Shown here: in pieces, positions 1 through 8,888 of the stretch | Layout: every line of letters begins with the position of its first letter | Position numbering within the stretch: the first letter of the stretch is position 1 | Origin: Streptococcus parasuis | GTDB taxonomy: Bacteria; Bacillota; Bacilli; Lactobacillales; Streptococcaceae | Length of the DNA: 64,000 bases | Direction of reading: 5' to 3' | Assembly (NCBI RefSeq): GCF_021654455.1 | Contig: NZ_AP024276.1 | Location: forward strand, 186,001 to 250,000 | Program-made: the position numbers and the translations under genes | Notes under the pieces: generated by a model | Told to the model about the DNA's origin: nothing | What the model saw: only the letters and a program-made list of their open reading frames with translations | Database searches by the model: none

Positions 1-1
1 T

Positions 2-214
2 ATGAAAAAGGTAAATGACGAGTTTGAGCCTTTGGTCGTGGTTAATAAAAATCCAGAAGAAGATATTGTTGTACTCTCAAAGAGCGAGTGGGATAGTTTA
101 CAAGAAACCCTCGCTGTTGCTCGGAACACTTATCTGTCTCAAAAAGTTTTGCGTGGTATGGCTCAAGTCAAAGCAGGGCAAACCCAAGAACGCCATCTGA
201 TAGAGGCAGACTAG
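2..214 (+). CDS. yefM: YefM-type antitoxin (5' end cut by window)
   Basis: Antitoxin of a type II toxin-antitoxin pair; family members bind and neutralise YoeB and repress their own promoter. Visible are 70 residues including VVNKNPEEDIVVLSKSEWDS, the hallmark of Phd/YefM proteins. Family members are about 85 residues and begin upstream of the first visible Met, so roughly 15 N-terminal residues lie before the window. The stop codon is one base before the start of the toxin gene, which is the usual coupled arrangement. The visible part looks intact. Confidence 0.85.
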   Translation: MKKVNDEFEPLVVVNKNPEEDIVVLSKSEWDSLQETLAVARNTYLSQKVLRGMAQVKAGQTQERHLIEAD

Positions 215-215
215 C

Positions 216-473
216 ATGGGAATCCATTTTACAGAGGATGCTTGGGAAGACTATCTCTACTGGCAGGGTCAGGATAAGAAAACACTGAAGAGAATCAATA
301 AGATTATCAAGGATATGCAGCGACATCCTTTTGAAGGCATTGCCAAACCAGAACCTTTGAAGTATGACTATCAAGGTGCCTGGTCAAGAAAGATTGATGC
401 GGAAAATCGGTTGATTTATATGGTGGAGGCCGACCAGTTGTATATCTTGTCGCTAAAGGACCATTATGGGTGA
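216..473 (+). CDS. yoeB: YoeB family mRNA interferase toxin
   Basis: Ribosome-dependent mRNA endonuclease that cleaves translated mRNA when its antitoxin is degraded. The protein is 85 residues, the normal YoeB length. It shows the RelE-superfamily core (WEDYLYWQGQDKKTLKRIN), a SRKIDAENRLIY strand, and the C-terminal His-Tyr pair (KDHYG) used in catalysis. It starts one base after the yefM stop codon, so the two are translationally coupled. No truncation or missing catalytic residue is visible, so the pair is probably functional. Confidence 0.92.
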   Translation: MGIHFTEDAWEDYLYWQGQDKKTLKRINKIIKDMQRHPFEGIAKPEPLKYDYQGAWSRKIDAENRLIYMVEADQLYILSLKDHYG

Positions 474-587
474 GAGTAGAAGAAACTGAGATAAAAGATG
501 CAGATAATCAAACTGACTAAAATTGATTTTGTTGCCTCGCTGTCTATCTGAAGCTTGCCTAGAAATAAAAAACAAGAAAGAACACAC

Positions 588-1463
588 ATGAGAATCGCAG
601 ACAAAAACGTTACTCGTGCCGTCCTTGAACGCCACGGGTTTACCTTTAAGAAATCCTTCGGTCAGAACTTTTTGACCGATACCAATATTTTACAGAAGAT
701 TGTGGACACGGCAGAGATTGACCGAAATGTCAATGTCATCGAGATTGGTCCTGGAATCGGGGCCTTGACCGAGTTTTTGGCGGAAAATGCCGCCGAGGTC
801 ATGGCCTTTGAGATTGATGACCGCCTGATTCCAATTTTGGCGGACACCTTGGGTCGCTTTGACAATGTGACTGTGGTCAACCAAGACATCTTGAAGAGCG
901 ACCTACAGACCCAGATTCAGAATTTCAAAAATCCTGACCTACCTATCAAGGTCGTGGCCAACCTGCCTTACTACATCACCACACCCATCCTCATGCACCT
1001 GATTGAGAGCAAGATTCCCTTCAGCGAGTTCGTGGTTATGATGCAGCGAGAGGTGGCCGACCGCATTTCTGCCGAGCCAAACACCAAGGCCTACGGTAGC
1101 CTGTCCATTGCGGTCCAGTACTACATGACTGCCAAGGTGGCCTTCATCGTGCCTCGGACCGTCTTTGTGCCCGCACCAAACGTGGACTCCGCCATTCTCA
1201 AAATGGTCTGCCGTGACCAACCCCTGGTGAGCGTCAAGGATGAAGAATTCTTCTTCCGGGTGTCCAAGGCCAGCTTTGTGCACCGCCGCAAGACCCTGTG
1301 GAACAACCTGACCAACCATTTCGGCAAGTCCGAAGAGGTCAAGGACAAGCTGACGCAGGCACTTGGCATGGCAGAGCTAGAAGCCAGTGTCCGTGGAGAA
1401 GCACTTTCTATGGCTGACTTCGCGCGTTTGTCTGATAGCCTCCAGGAAGTTGGCTTATCATGA
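588..1463 (+). CDS. rsmA: 16S rRNA adenine(1518/1519) dimethyltransferase RsmA (KsgA)
   Basis: Dimethylates two adjacent adenines in the 3' hairpin of 16S rRNA late in 30S assembly, using S-adenosylmethionine. The 291-residue protein has the SAM-binding motif [13 protein letters not shown] near residues 50-60 and the catalytic [10 protein letters not shown] motif near residue 125. The C-terminal helical domain carries the conserved [13 protein letters not shown] chose the ATG at 588 ([17 protein letters not shown]) over an in-frame TTG at 555, because homologues begin with this type of N terminus and 555 has no better ribosome site. In related genomes the gene often precedes rsgA; here about 12 kb of accessory DNA separates them. 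Confidence 0.96.
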   Translation: MRIADKNVTRAVLERHGFTFKKSFGQNFLTDTNILQKIVDTAEIDRNVNVIEIGPGIGALTEFLAENAAEVMAFEIDDRLIPILADTLGRFDNVTVVNQDILKSDLQTQIQNFKNPDLPIKVVANLPYYITTPILMHLIESKIPFSEFVVMMQREVADRISAEPNTKAYGSLSIAVQYYMTAKVAFIVPRTVFVPAPNVDSAILKMVCRDQPLVSVKDEEFFFRVSKASFVHRRKTLWNNLTNHFGKSEEVKDKLTQALGMAELEASVRGEALSMADFARLSDSLQEVGLS

Positions 1464-1696
1464 TACTAGCGCAGGCAGTTAATCAATTAGCCCAGTTTTG
1501 TGGATTGAGATAACTGTCCTCCTTGATAATGCAAGCTCTCCAAGCCGAGCAAGGACTAGAACAAGTAAATGTTCTAGCCTTTTTTGGTGGTTCCATTCTA
1601 GCTGGTGGTGAACAACTGGCAGAAGCTATTCGAAACACGCTCGCCAAGACCTACATCATCGTAGGTGGAGCAGGTCATGTTTTTGATCTTCATTGA
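1460..1696 (+). pseudogene. remnant of a YdcF-like (DUF218) protein
   Basis: A decayed gene directly after rsmA. An ATG at 1460 gives 17 codons ([17 protein letters not shown]) and then a stop. A second in-frame piece from ATG 1529 to the TGA at 1694 reads VLAFFGGSILAGGEQLAEAI and YIIVGGAGH, which look like the first part of the DUF218/YdcF fold (a conserved G-G-S-I and V-G-G-x-G-H core). The rest of the domain is missing. The family is poorly characterised (envelope or DNA-binding roles proposed). I infer a truncated, non-functional relic. Confidence 0.6.
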
Positions 1697-1816
1697 ATAA
1701 TAGAGCAAAAATAAAAAGCTCGTCAATAGCAAATATCCGTTGGTATCCTTTGAGATGTAAAGTTTCAAGGAAAAGATATACGAAATGTGCTTTGATTGAG
1801 CTTTTAAAATAATGAT

Positions 1817-2362
1817 TTATAGACTATCTAAAATTTGTTGGGTAGATAAAATAGTGGCAAATTCTTCGTTCAGACTAGCCAAAGTCGAGTCTTGAATTTC
1901 TTGGGCACTAAATATTCTACCTTTATGGTCATGTAGTGGGAATGATGCAGTAGCGTCTTCCGCTAATGTGACTGAAAAACCTAAATTTGTTGCCATACGG
2001 GTGGTGGTGGATACACAATGAGGGGTTGTCAAACCGGCAATAATTAAACGACTGACACTTTGTTCTCTGAGAATTGCTTCTAAACTTGTTCCGATAAAAG
2101 CACTGTTAACGGTCTTGGTGATGACTAATTCATCTTCCAAGGGTTTCACTATATCAATAGCAGAGAACCCGTTTGATTTAAAATAGAAACGAGAATCTGG
2201 ATGCTGGCTCCAATGATGGATATGAAAAATAGGTAGTTGGTTTTGTCTAAAATGTTTTAGCAACTTAGCTGCCTGGACTTCGGCCTGATCATTACTAGAA
2301 GAGCCCCAAGACCCATCTCGAAATGTTTGTTGAAAGTCAATTAGTACTAATGCCGTTTTCAT
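1817..2362 (-). CDS. isochorismatase family cysteine hydrolase
   Basis: Cytoplasmic alpha/beta hydrolase of the isochorismatase/nicotinamidase superfamily, 181 residues. The N terminus MKTALVLIDFQQTF supplies the catalytic Asp, VITKTVNSAF probably the Lys, and GLTTPHCVSTTTRMATNLGF the nucleophilic Cys and its loop. I set the start at ATG 2362, preceded by TAGGAGTTAAA; a longer frame reaching 2401 has no comparable site and adds a non-homologous leader. The substrate cannot be read from sequence: nicotinamide, isochorismate and other amides are all possible. It is transcribed towards rsmA, alone, with intergenic DNA on both sides. Confidence 0.88.
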   Translation of the reverse strand: MKTALVLIDFQQTFRDGSWGSSSNDQAEVQAAKLLKHFRQNQLPIFHIHHWSQHPDSRFYFKSNGFSAIDIVKPLEDELVITKTVNSAFIGTSLEAILREQSVSRLIIAGLTTPHCVSTTTRMATNLGFSVTLAEDATASFPLHDHKGRIFSAQEIQDSTLASLNEEFATILSTQQILDSL

Positions 2363-2401
2363 TTTAACTCCTAAAAAAATAAATTTATGGTATTCTAACA
2401 C

Positions 2402-2954
2402 AGATAAAAGTTGTAGTAAAGTAATATGGTTGTGCTGGCTCGCTTTTCATACTTCGCGCTCACATAATGAAATTGAATTCGTTTACTTGGTTGATTGGGG
2501 TGGAACTTCTGTGTTATTCATTGACTGACTCACGAAAGCTTGTTATACTAAAGGGAACTGAGGCTGGGCAATATTGTTCCAGCCTTATCCTTTGAGGTAG
2601 GGTGCTCGATACTCGTTTAAACTCAATGAAAAATAAAAATAGCTTAGTTCCAAAGGTTTGATTTACCTTTGAAGGTTGGAAATAAATCGATTTGTGTTTG
2701 TGTCTCCAAGCCGAAGGTAGAACTTTATTTCGTTCTTAACTCAAGTTTATTGGTCAAAAACCTCCATTGAATCTGTTATTCATTAAGTCTCTGGACAAGG
2801 CATATTTTTGATTTTCGGAGAATGATAGATATTATTTTGGTGTTCCGTTAGTATGATTCTTGTTTAGAGATAGCACTCACAACTGTATAAGTAGATAAAT
2901 TTGAATATAGGTAACAAAATAGAAGAAAATTTTTCTTCAGATGAAGGTATAAAT
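2402..2954. other. intergenic region with a hairpin and a BOX-like end
   Basis: About 550 bases without a convincing gene. It holds an imperfect hairpin (AGGCTGG at 2561-2567 pairing with CCAGCCT at 2579-2585) and, near 2621-2640, ACTCAATGAAAAATAAAAAT, which resembles the end of the streptococcal BOX-like repeats found at 7.2 and 59 kb. Three-frame reading on both strands gives only short interrupted peptides. Confidence 0.5.
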
Positions 2955-4718
2955 ATGTTTAAAAAGTTACAAAAAAAACATCCCCACCTTGTGGCAATTA
3001 GCCTATTTGTGGGCTTTTCTATTTTATTATTAGTTCCACATTTAGTGACTAAGGGGATGGTAACAGGAGCAGATTTGATTTTCCATTACAATCATTTTTA
3101 TGATGGAGCAATGCAACTGAAGGAGGGAAACTTCTCTTATATTATCAGTTTGTATGGCTATCAACAGTCTGGTCGAATTGTTAATGCTCTCTATGGCCCG
3201 TATTTTGCATACTTGCAAAGCGTCTTGGTATTGTTGAGTGGTACTTGGTACCGCTATCAGATTGTTTCTAATTTATTTTTGGGAACACTGAGCGCAACTT
3301 CTTTATATGTTCTCTTCCGCGAGGTTAAGGTCAAGTACTCACTCTCTCTTTTACTATCAATGTTTTTCGTGACAACTTATTCTATTCAATATTGGTGGGT
3401 ATCCCAAGGTTTCACTAGCTGGGGAGTGGCACTGTTTCCGCTTTGTCTTATTCCAGCAGTGCGTTTCTTGCAAACTAAGAAAGTTCCTATTTTCCTTATG
3501 GCAGGAGCAGTAGGATTGATGTTGCAGGTTCACATGTTGTCAACGTTATTCTTAGTTATTGCTTATGGAATCATCTTTCTTTTTGGTTGGTTAAAATCAG
3601 AACAAAAGTTTAAGATTGTTGGAGATGTTGCCAAATCAATACTTGTTTTCCTACTGCTAACAATGAATATTTGGTTACCACTCATTAATATTGAGGTGAC
3701 AAATACTTTGATACCCCCATTTGTGAATAAGAAGTTTGTATTATCAACAGTCACTCACCTCAAAATCCGATTCTTGTACTATCCGTATTCCTTGCCACTC
3801 TACTTTGGACTTTTTCTTTTCTTTTTGGTAAAAAATTGGAAAAAGCATTCTCGGGTTCTTGTAGGATTATCTATAACCTATACGATATATCTAATTTTAT
3901 CAACTAATCTATTTCCTTGGCAATTAGTAGCAGGGAAGGGAATTGCCATTATTGAGCTGATTCAATTTCCTTCTCGATTTTTCCTTTATGCTAATGTCTT
4001 TTTACTAGTTGTCGTTGGATTGCAAATAACACGCCTATCCGAGAAGTGGCAAAAAGTTTTTTCTAAGATAGTTTTAATGTCTCTTTTTATCGGAGTTGGG
4101 TTTATATGGTATCAAAATGGTAAAGACATCCAAGAGGACTACTATAGTGATACCTTTATGCAACACCGGATCTATACTTCCCTTTATGGTTCGGCTGATG
4201 AATTGCGTGATTCTCTCCATTCATCAGACTTGAGTGAATTTATTTATCTTGCTCAGAAATCAACTCCAGACTACTTACCAAATTTAGAAGAAAAATCCGG
4301 ACCTGCAACAAATGAAGAGACACGTAAGGCCTATCATGCTTACCATGACCAGATTATTCTTCCAAATAATAATTTTGAAAAGCAGGTTAAAGGGAATCAG
4401 TTAGTGATTACATGGACAGCAAAAGAAGCAGAAGAAACGGCGGTTCCGATTATTGTTTATCAAGATAGCCAGCTGGTCCTAAACCATCAAGTGTTAAATA
4501 GAGAAGATATGAAACTTTCCACTATCGGTGTTCCAACAGTCACAAGCCAAAAAGGGCAGAATACCCTTGTTTTGTCCTATAAGCAACAATGGTGGTTGTT
4601 ACCGGTGATTGCGATTAGCTTGATGGGGTGGGGATTATGGCTTTGTTATTATATGGCTTTCTATCGCAAATCAAAACTTTTAAAATTGAGAATATACAAT
4701 GAAACAAATCAATCCTAA
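2955..4718 (+). CDS. large polytopic membrane protein, function unknown
   Basis: I do not recognise a specific family with certainty. The 587-residue protein has a positively charged N terminus (MFKKLQKKHPH) followed by about ten hydrophobic segments, an extracytoplasmic loop containing GADLIFHYNHFYDGAMQLKEG just after the first one, a large hydrophilic domain near residues 395-545, and a final membrane segment with a basic tail. This plan resembles GT-C/YfhO-like membrane glycosyltransferases; the Asp in GADLIFHYN would fit the acidic residue such enzymes carry in the first loop, but that is inference. ATG 2955 has GAAGG upstream and is preferred to TTG 2901. It overlaps the downstream LTA-synthase-like gene by 20 bases, so the two were probably co-expressed in envelope biogenesis. 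Confidence 0.7.
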   Translation: MFKKLQKKHPHLVAISLFVGFSILLLVPHLVTKGMVTGADLIFHYNHFYDGAMQLKEGNFSYIISLYGYQQSGRIVNALYGPYFAYLQSVLVLLSGTWYRYQIVSNLFLGTLSATSLYVLFREVKVKYSLSLLLSMFFVTTYSIQYWWVSQGFTSWGVALFPLCLIPAVRFLQTKKVPIFLMAGAVGLMLQVHMLSTLFLVIAYGIIFLFGWLKSEQKFKIVGDVAKSILVFLLLTMNIWLPLINIEVTNTLIPPFVNKKFVLSTVTHLKIRFLYYPYSLPLYFGLFLFFLVKNWKKHSRVLVGLSITYTIYLILSTNLFPWQLVAGKGIAIIELIQFPSRFFLYANVFLLVVVGLQITRLSEKWQKVFSKIVLMSLFIGVGFIWYQNGKDIQEDYYSDTFMQHRIYTSLYGSADELRDSLHSSDLSEFIYLAQKSTPDYLPNLEEKSGPATNEETRKAYHAYHDQIILPNNNFEKQVKGNQLVITWTAKEAEETAVPIIVYQDSQLVLNHQVLNREDMKLSTIGVPTVTSQKGQNTLVLSYKQQWWLLPVIAISLMGWGLWLCYYMAFYRKSKLLKLRIYNETNQS

Positions 4719-7144
4719 AGTAAGTAAGCAATTTGTCCTTGTCATGGTGATGACTGTGATTCTAGCAATGGGGCGTGCTCTGCTACTGAGTGGTATGGCT
4801 TATCCAATATGGTTTATTCCTTTATCGATAATAGCCTATCTCATCTTTACTTTTTATATTTTGGTCTTATTAGAAAAATATGAAGAGTTTATCAGAACTA
4901 AAACGTTTGCAAAATATGTTGGTTATTTTCTAGGCTTTCTCTACCTTGTTACGTTAGTCTATCGGCTCAATGCTAAGAAGTTTCAACCCTGGAATATTTT
5001 TCGGAACAATCTTTTTCAAATTGAGCTGCTTTTGATGCTGGCATTACCAATTATTTTGGCTCTTTTCTTACATAAGAATAGAGTGGTTCGTGAAAGGCTT
5101 CGTTCTTGGTCGACAAAGCATTTGGTACCCGATGTTTATTTATTATTAACGACTTTGTTCTCACTTAGTCCATTAGCAATTTCATATTGGAAAGATAGCC
5201 ATTATGAGAGTTTAATTGAAAATGGTTCTTATACGGAATTTTTCAGCCAGACTCCCATTTTTGCGACCATACATTTTGTGGCAATGTATTGGTTTCTACG
5301 CTATCTTTACAAATGTTTTAATGAGTTTAAAGCAAATCGGACCAATGTGCACAGTATGCTTTTCATTAGTTTAGCCTTGGCAACCATTTCGCATATTGGT
5401 TATCAAGCATCTATGGCAGGCGGCACAGGTTCTTATTTTACTAGGCACCTTTTCCCAGGGGCGATTGTTTTTCAAATTGCGTGTCTCTTTTTCTTAAATG
5501 TGATAATCAGTTTGGTCATCAATCGACAAATTTTATCAGTTGCATTAATCGCCTGTTTGAATGTAACTTTGATAACAGCTAATTTTCTTAAGTTCCGTTA
5601 TCGTTCAGAGCCATTGACTCCAAATGATTTCAAGTGGATTGGGAACATTGGGATGATTTTTAGTTTTATTAGCGTGAGAGTGGTACTCGTTACGCTTCTA
5701 TTCTTGGTTATTCTGATTTTTATTTATCGCCGTTTTCGTACTCGTTATTTTTTAGGGGCAATTGTTCAATCCTTTTGGAAGCGACTCGTCGGAATTTCTG
5801 TCATTGTCTCTTTGATTGTTGGAATGGGATGGGCGATTCGTAATGAGAAAGATCACAAGATTGTTGGTTGGATTCCAATTCTTTCTCAGGTTAACAATTG
5901 GCGGAATGTTGACTGGAAAGGCTATGCTTTTGTGGCACGTTACCGTACAATTATCCTTTCTCTGGTTACAACAGCTTAGCAAGACAAGTATGGAGGAACC
6001 TCAAGATTACGCCGAGAAAACAATGAAGGCCATAGTTAAAAAATATACAGAGTTAGCTGAGGAGATTAATGTAGAACGGGCAGGTCAGCTAACAGATCAA
6101 ACGGTTATTTATCTATTGAGTGAAAGTTTTGCGGATCCTCGTCGTGTTCCGGGAGTGACGATCAGTCAAAATGTAATACCTAATATTGAATACATTATGA
6201 GTCAAACAACAAGTGGTTTGATGAAGAGCGATCATTATGGTGGTGGGATGGCTAATATTGAATTCCAAGTATACAGTGGCTTGCCTTTCTACAATTACAA
6301 TTCCTCTATTTCATCGGTCTATTTGGATGTAGCACCGAATATGAAGAAATTTCCAAGTATCAGTGACTTATATGATGAAAGTAATCGGGTCGCTATTCAT
6401 CCATACTACGATACCAGTTACAACCGTAATACTATTTATAAACAGTTGGGGATTGATCGGTTCTATACCTTGAATAGTTCACAGTATCCGATAACTGTAG
6501 CGGATACAGATTACCAAGGGAATTTTGTTAGTGATCGAAAGACTTATGATTTGATATTGGATCAGGTTCGTTCTACTGACAATAAATTTGTGTCAGCCAT
6601 TACCATGCAGAACCATGTGCAGTGGAATTCTTCAGAGCCTGCTACAATTACAGCAACTGGTCAAGGTTTTACGGCTGAGGAGAATGAAAACCTAAATAGC
6701 TATGTTCGTCTCTTATCCTTTACGGATCAGGCAACAAGGGATTTTCTAGACCAGCTTAAGACCTTGGATAAGAAAGTGACAGTTGTTTTTTACGGTGACC
6801 ACCTACCAGGTTTGTATCCAGAGTCCGCTTTCGTGACGGACCCAAGCGCGCAGTACAAGACAGATTATTTCGTGTGGAGTAATTTTGAAACAGAAGACTA
6901 CCATTATGATTTGGTCAATTCTAGCGATATGAATGCTCTTATGCTGGAGACGACCAATAACAAGGTCAGTCCTTACTATGCTCTCTTGACGGAAGTGCTC
7001 CACAAGGATCGAGTGGGTCAGGCAGAACGCGACGCAACAGTTGCAGAAGTGCTCAAACTGGTCCAATATGACCTATCTACAGGAAAAGGCTACCTTTTGA
7101 AATACAAAGACTTTTTCAAAGTAGCGACTGAAACGACAGAATAA
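4699..7144 (+). pseudogene. LTA synthase-like phosphoglycerol transferase, frameshifted
   Basis: The intact gene would encode about 815 residues: an N-terminal membrane region and an extracellular sulfatase/alkaline-phosphatase-fold domain of the LtaS/MdoB family, which transfers phosphoglycerol to envelope polymers. The 5' part (4699-5979) ends prematurely at YRTIILSLVTTA. The rest continues in the next frame (LSFLWLQQLSKTSMEEPQ) to 7144, so one base appears gained between about 5945 and 5970. The catalytic domain keeps LLSESFADPRRVPGV and FYGDHLPGLYP. At the nucleophile position, where relatives have GGGTAN, this sequence has GGGMAN (about 6240-6260), so the catalytic Thr looks lost as well. 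Both lesions point to a dead gene, unless the frameshift is a sequencing error. Confidence 0.75.
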
Positions 7145-7151
7145 AAATAGG

Positions 7152-7193
7152 ACCAAGTCAGATAGCTGTCAAATAGTTGGCTTGGTTTTCTTT
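7152..7193 (+). terminator. terminator after the LTA-synthase-like gene
   Basis: ACCAAGTCA at 7152-7160 pairs with TGGCTTGGT at 7178-7186 (one G-U pair) and is followed by TTTCTTT. It lies eight bases after the stop codon. Confidence 0.65.
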
Positions 7194-7243
7194 ATGTGAA
7201 AAAGGACACAAACATGGCGAGTTGTGGTATAATAACGGTGTTT

Positions 7244-7451
7244 ATACTCTTCAAAAATCAAAATTATCCGTTGTCAAGAGTCTTGATGAATGAAAAACTT
7301 CAGTGGAGCTTTTCAGCCTGTTACCTTAAAATAAGAAAGTAACAGTGTTCTATCGTCGGCTTGAAGACGCAAACATTGTTTTCTGTATTTTCCACCTTCA
7401 ACTATCTTCCAGATAGTTGAAGGTGGTCTACTTTTGATTTTCGTTGAGTAT
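7244..7451. repeat. BOX-like streptococcal intergenic repeat
   Basis: A 208-bp element with inverted ends: ATACTCTTCAAAAATCAAAA on the left, and CTTTTGATTTTCGTTGAGTAT on the right, which as its complement reads ATACTCAACGAAAATC. These ends match the general form of pneumococcal BOX elements (boxA start and boxC end). Inside is a perfect 16-bp hairpin (7392-7407 with 7411-7426, CCACCTTCAACTATCT arm). Its right end is only two bases beyond the stop codon of the pheromone gene on the minus strand, so it may serve as that gene's transcript end. Related pieces lie near 2.6, 36.3, 59 and 61.7 kb. Confidence 0.65.
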
Positions 7452-7453
7452 TA

Positions 7454-7549
7454 TTATTTTATAACAATGATTGGTGGAATGTCTTTTAGGATACTAATAA
7501 GTAAAATTAAAACGATAGTGATGTTTGCAATTAGATAATTTTGTTTCAT
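7454..7549 (-). CDS. shp: SHP-type short hydrophobic pheromone precursor
   Basis: A 31-codon gene too short for ordinary ORF calling. It has the architecture of SHP quorum-sensing precursors: a polar N terminus (MKQNYLIANI), a strongly hydrophobic middle (VLILLISIL), then an acidic residue followed by hydrophobic residues at the C terminus (DIPPIIVIK), which would be the mature pheromone. It is divergent from the adjacent rgg gene, the standard shp-rgg arrangement. A GGGGA ribosome site lies seven bases before the ATG. Known SHPs are exported by PptAB, cleaved, re-imported by the Ami/Opp permease and bound by Rgg. TATAAGGGA lies exactly 88 nt upstream of the ATG, as it does for the precursor-peptide gene. 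The identification rests on form and position; the exact processed peptide is inferred. Confidence 0.78.
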   Translation of the reverse strand: MKQNYLIANITIVLILLISILKDIPPIIVIK

Positions 7550-7628
7550 TGATATTCCCCATTGTTGAATATAGATAATATTTATTTTAAAATCATGATA
7601 ACATCTATTAAGTTATGCTTTAAACAAA

Positions 7629-7637
7629 TCCCTTATA
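7629..7637 (-). promoter_or_regulatory. candidate Rgg/SHP box upstream of shp
   Basis: On the minus strand this reads TATAAGGGA. Its first base is 88 nt before the first base of the shp start codon. An identical 9-mer sits 88 nt before the precursor-peptide ATG at 8617. It lies 20 bases upstream of the rgg start, so occupancy could also affect rgg. Binding by Rgg is inference. Confidence 0.5.
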
Positions 7638-7656
7638 TATAAAAGGAGGTCTGGGT

Positions 7657-8520
7657 ATGAGTTGTTTTGGGAAAACGTTGAAATTTATCAGAGAGGGAAA
7701 GGGGAAGAGTCTGGCGGAGGTCGCCAAGGGACATATTTCTACTTCTCAACTTTCTCGGTTTGAAAATGGGGAATCCGACATTACTGTTAGTAAATTATTT
7801 GGTGTACTGGCGGAAATGAATGTGGATGTAGACGAGTTCGTGTACGCCAGTCAGGATTTCAAAAAAGATGAACTGACTAGACTTTTGGAACAAATCAAAG
7901 AATCGCTATATATTGGAAAAGTAGCGAAATTAAAACAACTGTTGTCAGAACAAATGAGAAAATCTCAGGGGGGAGAACGGGAGGAGTTTCATCGGTTGAA
8001 TGCTATTTTAATCGCTTATAAACTGAGAAACTTAGATAAGACAGTAGTTGTTTCGAAAGAAGATACAGCCTTTTTAACGGATTACTTATTTCGAGTTGAG
8101 AATTGGAGCTACTATGAAATCTTACTATTTGCGAATACGATTGACAAATTGGGTCATCAAACAATGATGCTTTTTTGTAGAGAGTTAATCCATCGTACAC
8201 AGTTTTACCGTGAAATGAAACAACATCGATTGGTAGTTTCTCAAGTTCTCCTTAGTGCTTATCTAGTCAGCGTTCAAACTAAGGAACTTGTCGACGCAAT
8301 CTTTCTCGAAAAGACTATCGAAGGTTTGCTTTTCGACGAGACAGAAATTTTTGAACGCATTTTGTTTAAATTTGGTAAGGCTTTTTATGATTATCAAAAT
8401 ACCGGAACCTCTAATGCTATTTTGGATATGAGAAAGTGTATTGGACTTTTACGAGCGGTTGATAGCCAGAATATAGCAGATTGGTATGAAAGTATATTGG
8501 AAAAGATACTTATTGAGTAG
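7657..8520 (+). CDS. rgg: Rgg family transcriptional regulator
   Basis: A 287-residue regulator with an N-terminal XRE-type helix-turn-helix (residues about 5-60, SLAEVAKGHISTSQLSRFENGESDI) and a long alpha-helical C-terminal domain of the Rgg/TPR type that binds short hydrophobic peptides. Length and layout are normal for streptococcal Rgg. It has a strong ribosome site (AAAAGGAGGT) before ATG 7657. It is divergent from the shp gene and immediately precedes the RiPP precursor, so it most likely is the peptide-controlled activator (or repressor) of both. No C-terminal truncation is visible. Confidence 0.93.
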   Translation: MSCFGKTLKFIREGKGKSLAEVAKGHISTSQLSRFENGESDITVSKLFGVLAEMNVDVDEFVYASQDFKKDELTRLLEQIKESLYIGKVAKLKQLLSEQMRKSQGGEREEFHRLNAILIAYKLRNLDKTVVVSKEDTAFLTDYLFRVENWSYYEILLFANTIDKLGHQTMMLFCRELIHRTQFYREMKQHRLVVSQVLLSAYLVSVQTKELVDAIFLEKTIEGLLFDETEIFERILFKFGKAFYDYQNTGTSNAILDMRKCIGLLRAVDSQNIADWYESILEKILIE

Positions 8521-8528
8521 TGGTTGCG

Positions 8529-8564
8529 TATAAGGGACATATTTTGTTGTCCTATATTTATAAT
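8529..8564 (+). promoter_or_regulatory. promoter/operator region of the RiPP precursor gene
   Basis: TATAAGGGA (8529-8537) starts 88 nt before the ATG, the same distance as in front of shp. It overlaps the imperfect palindrome GGACATATTTTGTTGTCC (8535-8552; arms GGACA and TGTCC). A TATAAT -10 hexamer follows at 8559-8564, with no good -35, as expected for an activated promoter. The palindrome could instead be a weak rgg terminator. Confidence 0.5.
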
Positions 8565-8616
8565 TTATTATTAATAATGCGTAAATTTATTTATTGGACA
8601 AGAAAAGGAGAAGAAT

Positions 8617-8730
8617 ATGTCTGTAATTGAATTTAAAAAGTTGTCTTCAAAATTATTAAAAGTAAGTAAAATTGAAACCCTCAGTGGATGTGGAACAAAA
8701 AGAACACAGCAAACAAAAGGATGGTATTAA
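8617..8730 (+). CDS. tqqA: RiPP precursor peptide, TQQ-type (RaS-RiPP)
   Basis: A 37-residue peptide. The leader is MSVIEFKKLSSKLLKVSKIE, then TLSG, and the likely core is CGTKRTQQTKGWY. AAAAGGAG lies seven bases before the ATG. It sits between rgg and a radical SAM/SPASM gene, the layout of Rgg-controlled streptococcal RaS-RiPP clusters. The TQQ motif matches the subfamily that, as I recall, is named TQQ and in which the enzyme forms an ether link between a Thr side-chain oxygen and the alpha carbon of Gln. Whether the single Cys or the terminal Trp-Tyr is modified cannot be told. The gene is too short for ordinary ORF calling. Identification of the subfamily is from the motif only. Confidence 0.8.
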   Translation: MSVIEFKKLSSKLLKVSKIETLSGCGTKRTQQTKGWY

Positions 8731-8888
8731 TTTTTGGTTTTTCGATTGGTAAAATTAGTCTAGTTGACAGAGATTTTTTATATTATTATCGCTACAAGTT
8801 TCGTTGATTAAACTTATTGTATTTTAAAAACATAATAGTGTATTGATTCCATTAAATAAATTTACGTATTTTTAAGGAGAATATGATA

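Noticed and set aside
8521..8560. rgg intrinsic terminator
   Set aside because: The GGACA/TGTCC palindrome is short, lacks a proper T-run and coincides with the shared TATAAGGGA motif; an operator is more likely, though a weak terminator is not excluded.
8760..8800. separate promoter for the radical SAM gene (TTGACA at 8764)
   Set aside because: The possible -10 hexamers are at unsuitable spacing, so I did not list it.
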